DNA from: Streptomyces rhizosphaerihabitans
GTDB lineage: Bacteria > Actinomycetota > Actinomycetes > Streptomycetales > Streptomycetaceae
NCBI RefSeq assembly: GCF_025399795.1
Contig: NZ_JAODTZ010000007.1
Location: 1 to 64,000 of the forward strand
Reading direction: 5' to 3'
Length of the DNA: 64,000 nucleotides
Position 1 is the stretch's first letter. Every line of letters starts with the position of its first letter. This document shows positions 59,952 through 64,000 of this stretch, in pieces. The translations under genes and the position numbers were made by a program. Below the pieces are notes generated by a model. The model searched no databases. It worked only from the letters and a program-made list of their open reading frames with translations, and was not told the origin of the DNA.

Positions 59952-61577
59952 CTACTGCGCGCAGTCCCCGGAGCAGATGTCCAGATCGTCGGCCTGACCG
60001 ATGGCGGTGGCGAGCGACGCGACATCCTTGTCCTCGGTGTCCTTGGCCAGACCGCGGGCGCGAGAGGCGAGTTCACCGAGCGGGGGGACACCGGGCAGCG
60101 AGCTCCAGCGGGCATCGCCCGAACGCAGGACGTCGGCGAAGTAGGCGGCCACCGCGGTGACCTGGAAGGAACCGGACGCGGTCCAGACACCGGACCGCAG
60201 GGAGCCGGTCTCCAGGCTGCCCGACTCCTCGTGCGGGGCACGGGAGTCGGGGTCGAGCCAGCGGACGGTCGCGGTGGCCAGATGACCGGAGGCGCCGGGG
60301 CGGGTGCGGACGGCGTAGAGCGCGGTGACCGTGTGGCCGGGGCCCACTTCGCCGCCGTCCACCCGGTCGTTGCGGAAGTCCTGGTCGGCGACCTTGCGGT
60401 TGTCATAGCCGATCAGCCGGAACTGTTCGACCGTCTCGGGGTCGAAGGCGACCTGCGCCTTGGCGTCGCGTGCCGTGAGGTCGATGTTCTGCGGAAGCTG
60501 GTCGCAGAAGACGGTGAAGGCCTCGTCACGGCTGGAGACGTACGTCGTGTGGCCGTCGCCCTTGTCGGCGAGGCGCTCCATGAGGGCGTCGCCGTAGTCG
60601 CTGCCGACGCCGACGCCGAAGAGGGTGATGCCGTGCTCGCGGCGGGCGGAGGAGATCCGTTCGAGGATGCTGTCCGCGTCCGTGTCGCCGGTGTTGGCGA
60701 GGGCGTCGGAGATCAGGACGACCCGGTTGGTGGCGCCCTTGCGCAGACCCTCGACGGCGGTCGCGTACCCGGTCTTCACGCCCGCGCCGAGGTTGGTCGA
60801 GTCGGTCGGCTCCAGCCGGTCGATCGCCTGGTGGACGCGGGCGCGGTGGTCGCCGAGCCGGGTCATCGGCAGCACGGTCTCGGCCTCGTCGCTGAAGGTG
60901 ACCAGGGCGACCGAGTCGTCGTCGCGCAGCCGGTCCGTCATCACGTCGAGGGATTCCCGGGCCAGGTCGAGGCGGCCCGGCTCGGACATGGAACCCGAGA
61001 TGTCGATGACGAAGGTGAGGGCGGCGGGCGGGCGTTCGCTCTCGCTCTCGGCGGCCCGGGTGGCGAGGCCGACCCGGACGAGGGACCAGCGTCCGTCATC
61101 GGTGCGGGCGCCGTCGACGGTGACAGAGAAGCCGTTGCCCTCGGGGCGTTCGTAGTCCTGGCGGAAGCTGTTGACGAACTCCTCGGGGCGGATCGTCGCG
61201 GGGTCGGGGGTACGGCCGCTCGCGAGGGTGCGGCGGGCGTATCCGTACGACGCGGTGTCGACGTCGAGGGCGAAGGTGGAGAGGTAGTCGGGCGACGGTG
61301 CGATATCGGGGGCGTCCGACTGCTCGCCCCGCTGGTCGCCCTTGGCCGTGCCGCCCGTGGGCTGGACGGGGGCGGGCAGCGGGAGGTTGCGGCCGCCGGA
61401 CTTGTCCGCGCCGTCCGAGGAGTTGTTGCTGCCGCCCGCGCCGCATCCGGTGAGCAGTACCGCGCCGGCCAACGTCAGGGCGAGCAGCGGGCCGCCGATC
61501 CGTCGACGGGCCGCCGTCCGTGCGCCGTCGCATGGGCGGCCCGTGTCGGCCGCCGTCCGTATGTGGTTCATCCCCAT
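59952..61577 (-). CDS. von Willebrand (VWFA) lipoprotein, DUF3520 type
   Basis: 541 residues. Lipoprotein signal with LLTGC (Cys45) after ALTLAGAVLLTG; Gly/Ser/Asn linker; a domain at about 85-180 (PDYLSTFALDVDTASYGYARRTLASG, PEEFVNSFRQDY); VWFA domain from about 187 with MIDAS DISGS at 192-196, then SDALANTGDTDADSILE; C-terminal DUF3520 part (AYFADVLRSG). Members of this family are surface-exposed metal-dependent binding proteins. Monocistronic; about 150 bp separates it from the ABC permease gene, which is read the same way. Confidence 0.88.
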   Translation of the reverse strand: MGMNHIRTAADTGRPCDGARTAARRRIGGPLLALTLAGAVLLTGCGAGGSNNSSDGADKSGGRNLPLPAPVQPTGGTAKGDQRGEQSDAPDIAPSPDYLSTFALDVDTASYGYARRTLASGRTPDPATIRPEEFVNSFRQDYERPEGNGFSVTVDGARTDDGRWSLVRVGLATRAAESESERPPAALTFVIDISGSMSEPGRLDLARESLDVMTDRLRDDDSVALVTFSDEAETVLPMTRLGDHRARVHQAIDRLEPTDSTNLGAGVKTGYATAVEGLRKGATNRVVLISDALANTGDTDADSILERISSARREHGITLFGVGVGSDYGDALMERLADKGDGHTTYVSSRDEAFTVFCDQLPQNIDLTARDAKAQVAFDPETVEQFRLIGYDNRKVADQDFRNDRVDGGEVGPGHTVTALYAVRTRPGASGHLATATVRWLDPDSRAPHEESGSLETGSLRSGVWTASGSFQVTAVAAYFADVLRSGDARWSSLPGVPPLGELASRARGLAKDTEDKDVASLATAIGQADDLDICSGDCAQ

Positions 61578-61730
61578 CTGTGCCCCCTCGGCGTACGGCC
61601 CTTGTGCGGGCCGATATATGTGACTGTGACGGCCGAGGGGGCCGGGATGAGCGCTCGGATGCGTTGCGGAAGGATTTCGAAGCGGCCACGGCGGGGGCCC
61701 GTCGAGACCGGTGGGTGATCTTCCGGAGAC

Positions 61731-62594
61731 CTACGACACGATGTCCTTTCGCCCGAAACCGCGGAAGGCCAGGGCGAACAGGACGAGCGCGTACGTTACC
61801 GAAATCGCCGCGCCTTGGATCATCCCTCCCCACTCCAGCGTCGGCTGGACGGCGTCGGCCCAGGCGAACTGCCAGTGGGCGGGCAGGAAGTCGCGCCAGT
61901 GGCCGAGGGCGGTGACCGCGTCCAGCACGTTGCCCACGATCGTCAGACCGACCGCTCCGCCGACCGCTCCGAGCGGGGCGTCCGTCTTCGTCGACAGCCA
62001 GAACGCGAGCCCGGCGGTGACCAGTTGGGACACGAAGATGTACACGATCACCACGAGCAGCCGCTGTGCGGCGGTGCCCGCGGAGAGCGCGCCGCCGGTG
62101 GGGATCTCCAACGGGCCCCAGCCGTATGCGGCGGTGCCCACGGCCAGCGCGACGACCGGCAGCAGGACCATCGCCGCGAGACTGAGACCGAGCGCGACGG
62201 TGAGCTTGGACCACAGCAGCCGGGCTCTGGGCACGGGAGCCGCCAGCAGATAGCGCAGCGAGGACCAGCTCGCCTCGGAGGCGATGGTGTCGCCGCAGAA
62301 CAGCGCGACCGGGATCACCAGGAGGAAGCCCGCCGACACGAACAGGTTCACCGCGGCGAAGTTGGCGCCCGAGGCGGTGGCCGTGTCCAGCAGGGTGATC
62401 CGGCCGTTCCGCGCGCCCGGCTGGCCGCCGATCGCGAACGCGACGAGCAGGACGAAGGGCAGGGCCGCGAGGACCGCCCCCATCACGAGGGTGCGGCGGC
62501 GCTTGAGCTGGCGGACGAGCTCGACGCGCAGCGGCAGGGTACGGCGTGCCCGGTACCCGTCCGCCGTCCCGGTCCGCTCGACAAGCGTGCTCAT
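61731..62594 (-). CDS. ABC transporter permease (ABC-2 type)
   Basis: 287 residues from MSTLVERTGTADGYRARRTLPLRVELVRQL. About six membrane segments in the ABC-2 arrangement: LVMGAVLAALPFVLLVAFAIG, NLFVSAGFLLVIPVALFCGDTIASEASWSSLRYLLAAPVPR, VALGLSLAAMVLLPVVALAV, LLVVIVYIFVSQLVTAGLAFW. GDTIASEASWSSLRYLLAAPV is the typical coupling region. Start overlaps the ATPase stop (ATGA), so the two form one exporter. Confidence 0.9.
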   Translation of the reverse strand: MSTLVERTGTADGYRARRTLPLRVELVRQLKRRRTLVMGAVLAALPFVLLVAFAIGGQPGARNGRITLLDTATASGANFAAVNLFVSAGFLLVIPVALFCGDTIASEASWSSLRYLLAAPVPRARLLWSKLTVALGLSLAAMVLLPVVALAVGTAAYGWGPLEIPTGGALSAGTAAQRLLVVIVYIFVSQLVTAGLAFWLSTKTDAPLGAVGGAVGLTIVGNVLDAVTALGHWRDFLPAHWQFAWADAVQPTLEWGGMIQGAAISVTYALVLFALAFRGFGRKDIVS

Positions 62595-64000
62595 GCGGAG
62601 CCTCCGATCAGGGTGAGGAACGCGTCTTCCAGACGTCGGTGGGGGCCCACCGCCGCTACGGGTACTTCGAGGCGTACGAGCTCCACGACCAGGCGTTGTG
62701 CGCTGCCGTCGGCGTCGAGGCGGACCAGCAGCCCTTCCTCGGTCGCGACGGCCGAGAGCACGCCCGGCAGGGCGCCCACCTTCTCGACGACCGGCTCGTC
62801 GACGGGTGAGGCGGTGCCGACGAGCAGGGTGTCGCCGGAGCCGATGATCTCGGACACCGGGCCCGCCTGCACGAGCCGGCCGCGGTCCATGACCACGAGA
62901 TGGGTGCAGGTCTGCTCGACCTCGGCGAGGAGATGGCTGGAGACGATGACCGTGCGGCCCGCGGCGGCGTACCGGATCATCACCTCGCGCATCTCGCGGA
63001 TCTGTGGCGGGTCGAGGCCGTTGGTCGGTTCGTCCAGGATCAGCAGGTCCGGGAGGCCGAGCATGGCCTGGGCGATGGCGAGGCGCTGGCGCATGCCCTG
63101 GGAGTAGGTGCGCACCGCGCGGGCCAGGGCGTCGCCGAGTCCGGCGATCTCCAGGGCCTCTTCCAGGTGGGCGTCCTCGGGGGGACGGCCGGTGGCCAGC
63201 CAGTACAGCTCCAGGTTCTCGCGGCCGGAGAGGTGCGGCAAAAAGCCCGCGCCCTCGACGAACGCTCCGACCCGGGAGAGGACCGGCGCGCCGGGGCGGA
63301 TCGCGTGCCCGAAGACGTGGATCTCGCCCTCGTCGGGCTTGATGAGGCCCATGAGCATGCGCAGGGTGGTCGTCTTGCCCGCGCCGTTCGGCCCGAGCAG
63401 GCCGAGGACCTGGCCCTTCTCCACACGGAACGACAGCTCCCGTACCGCGTACCGGTCGGCGGACCTGGCGTAGCGCTTGCTCAGGCCGGTGATCTGGAGC
63501 GGGACTTCGGCGAGCACGGGATCGGGTGCCGGGGCGCTCGTGCGGCGGCGGCCGGTCACCAGCAGCGCCAGGGCGGCGAGCGCGCCGGCGAGGGGCAGCC
63601 ACCACACCCAGGCGGGAAGCGACGAGGCGGCGGTCTTCACCGCGGGGGCCGTCGGCACCTGGAGGGCGCTCCTGAGGGACACGGTGTACGTCGCCGGGGC
63701 CGCCGGTGAGGCGTAACCGAGGTCGGTCGAGGCGAGGACCAGGCGCAGCCGGTGGCCCTTCTGGACCTCGTGGTCGATGGCGGGAAGGGTGAGGGACACG
63801 TCCTTGCCGCTCTTCGCGCCCTCGACACGGACCGGGGTGACGAGCTGCGAGGGCAGCACCTGCTGGGTGCCGCCCGGACCGACGTCGTAGACCTTCCCGA
63901 AGAGGACCGCGTCGTCAGTGCTCGACCGGACGTGCACGGTGACGGTCGGCGAGCCGGTGATCCGCAGGTCGTCCCGGAAGGGCGCGGACTCGAAGCGGGC
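62591..64000 (-). CDS. PepX_C/CocE hydrolase-ABC ATPase fusion (partial)
   Basis: At least 470 residues; the 5' end is outside the window. The visible N-terminal part (ARFESAPFRDDLRITGSPTV, SLTLPAIDHEVQKGHRLRLVLASTDLGYASP) is the jelly-roll C-terminal domain of the X-Pro dipeptidyl-peptidase/CocE (S15) family. Then a membrane helix (LPAWVWWLPLAGALAALALLV) and a full ABC ATPase: Walker A LLGPNGAGKTTTLR, signature TYSQGMRQR, Walker B LLILDEPTNGLDPP, switch histidine SSHLLAE. So an outer hydrolase is tied to a cytoplasmic exporter motor through one membrane span. Confidence 0.88.
   Translation of the reverse strand, partial: ARFESAPFRDDLRITGSPTVTVHVRSSTDDAVLFGKVYDVGPGGTQQVLPSQLVTPVRVEGAKSGKDVSLTLPAIDHEVQKGHRLRLVLASTDLGYASPAAPATYTVSLRSALQVPTAPAVKTAASSLPAWVWWLPLAGALAALALLVTGRRRTSAPAPDPVLAEVPLQITGLSKRYARSADRYAVRELSFRVEKGQVLGLLGPNGAGKTTTLRMLMGLIKPDEGEIHVFGHAIRPGAPVLSRVGAFVEGAGFLPHLSGRENLELYWLATGRPPEDAHLEEALEIAGLGDALARAVRTYSQGMRQRLAIAQAMLGLPDLLILDEPTNGLDPPQIREMREVMIRYAAAGRTVIVSSHLLAEVEQTCTHLVVMDRGRLVQAGPVSEIIGSGDTLLVGTASPVDEPVVEKVGALPGVLSAVATEEGLLVRLDADGSAQRLVVELVRLEVPVAAVGPHRRLEDAFLTLIGGSA

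Noticed and set aside
57156..61718. A 1520-codon open frame on the plus strand opposite the acyl-CoA ligase and VWFA lipoprotein genes
   Set aside because: It is Gly/Val/Arg/Asp-rich with no domain, has no ribosome site and lies antisense to two genes with clear motifs; long antisense frames are expected at this GC content.

Overview
The window is high-GC actinobacterial DNA and almost certainly a Streptomyces chromosome. It carries chaplins, a melanin-type tyrosinase with its caddie protein, sporulation dynamins with a second single-strand-binding protein, LAxTG-type surface proteins and a pSAM2-type integrative element. All calls come from reading the sequence; no database search was possible.

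Region 1 (about 1-26,241) is accessory DNA built up at the 3' end of an intact tRNA-Arg(UCU) gene (26,166-26,241, minus strand). A copy of the tRNA 3' end plus its downstream terminator (5,461-5,548) matches the real one (26,127-26,214) with one mismatch in 88 bp, so 5.5-26.2 kb looks like one integrated actinomycete integrative and conjugative element (AICE). Its core is compact and mostly overlapping (15,295-23,150): a Nudix (Pif-like) gene divergent from a KorSA-like GntR repressor, a small protein, an FtsK/TraB-type transfer ATPase, a string of spread genes, a RepSA-like initiator, Xis and an integrase. Four copies of one operator-like sequence lie at the two promoters of this core. The left half holds a second GntR-controlled cluster, a PadR/anti-sigma pair, lipoproteins and unknown genes. 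Between the integrase and the tRNA sits a TerD-nuclease fusion gene, bracketed by direct repeats of the integrase 3' end. Older remnants (a decayed integrase at 5.05-5.32 kb, a weak att copy at 3.0 kb, a truncated integrase at 0.3-1.06 kb) show repeated integration at this tRNA.

Region 2 (26.5-35.4 kb) is conserved chromosome: dynA-dynB-ssbB for sporulation septation, a thioester-domain LAETG surface protein, a YcnI-type copper protein with a His/Met-rich membrane partner, and a D-2-hydroxyacid dehydrogenase.

Region 3 (35.7-57.4 kb) concerns the cell surface and aerial growth. Five chaplin genes flank a tyrosinase/caddie pair, a VKOR-like protein and small secreted proteins. They also flank a Wzx/Wzy-type exopolysaccharide operon (42.3-52.1 kb: two GT4 glycosyltransferases, initiating phosphotransferase, polymerase, flippase, deacetylase, Wzz-like protein, GNAT-type protein) and a divergently read secreted mannanase-like hydrolase. 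Next to them is a broken locus where a deletion joins an ATP-grasp gene to a flavoprotein gene. No rodlin gene is visible.

Region 4 (57.8-64.0 kb) has a long-chain acyl-CoA ligase, a von Willebrand lipoprotein, and an ABC permease preceded by an ABC ATPase fused to the C-terminal domain of an X-Pro dipeptidyl-peptidase/CocE hydrolase; this last gene runs off the window.
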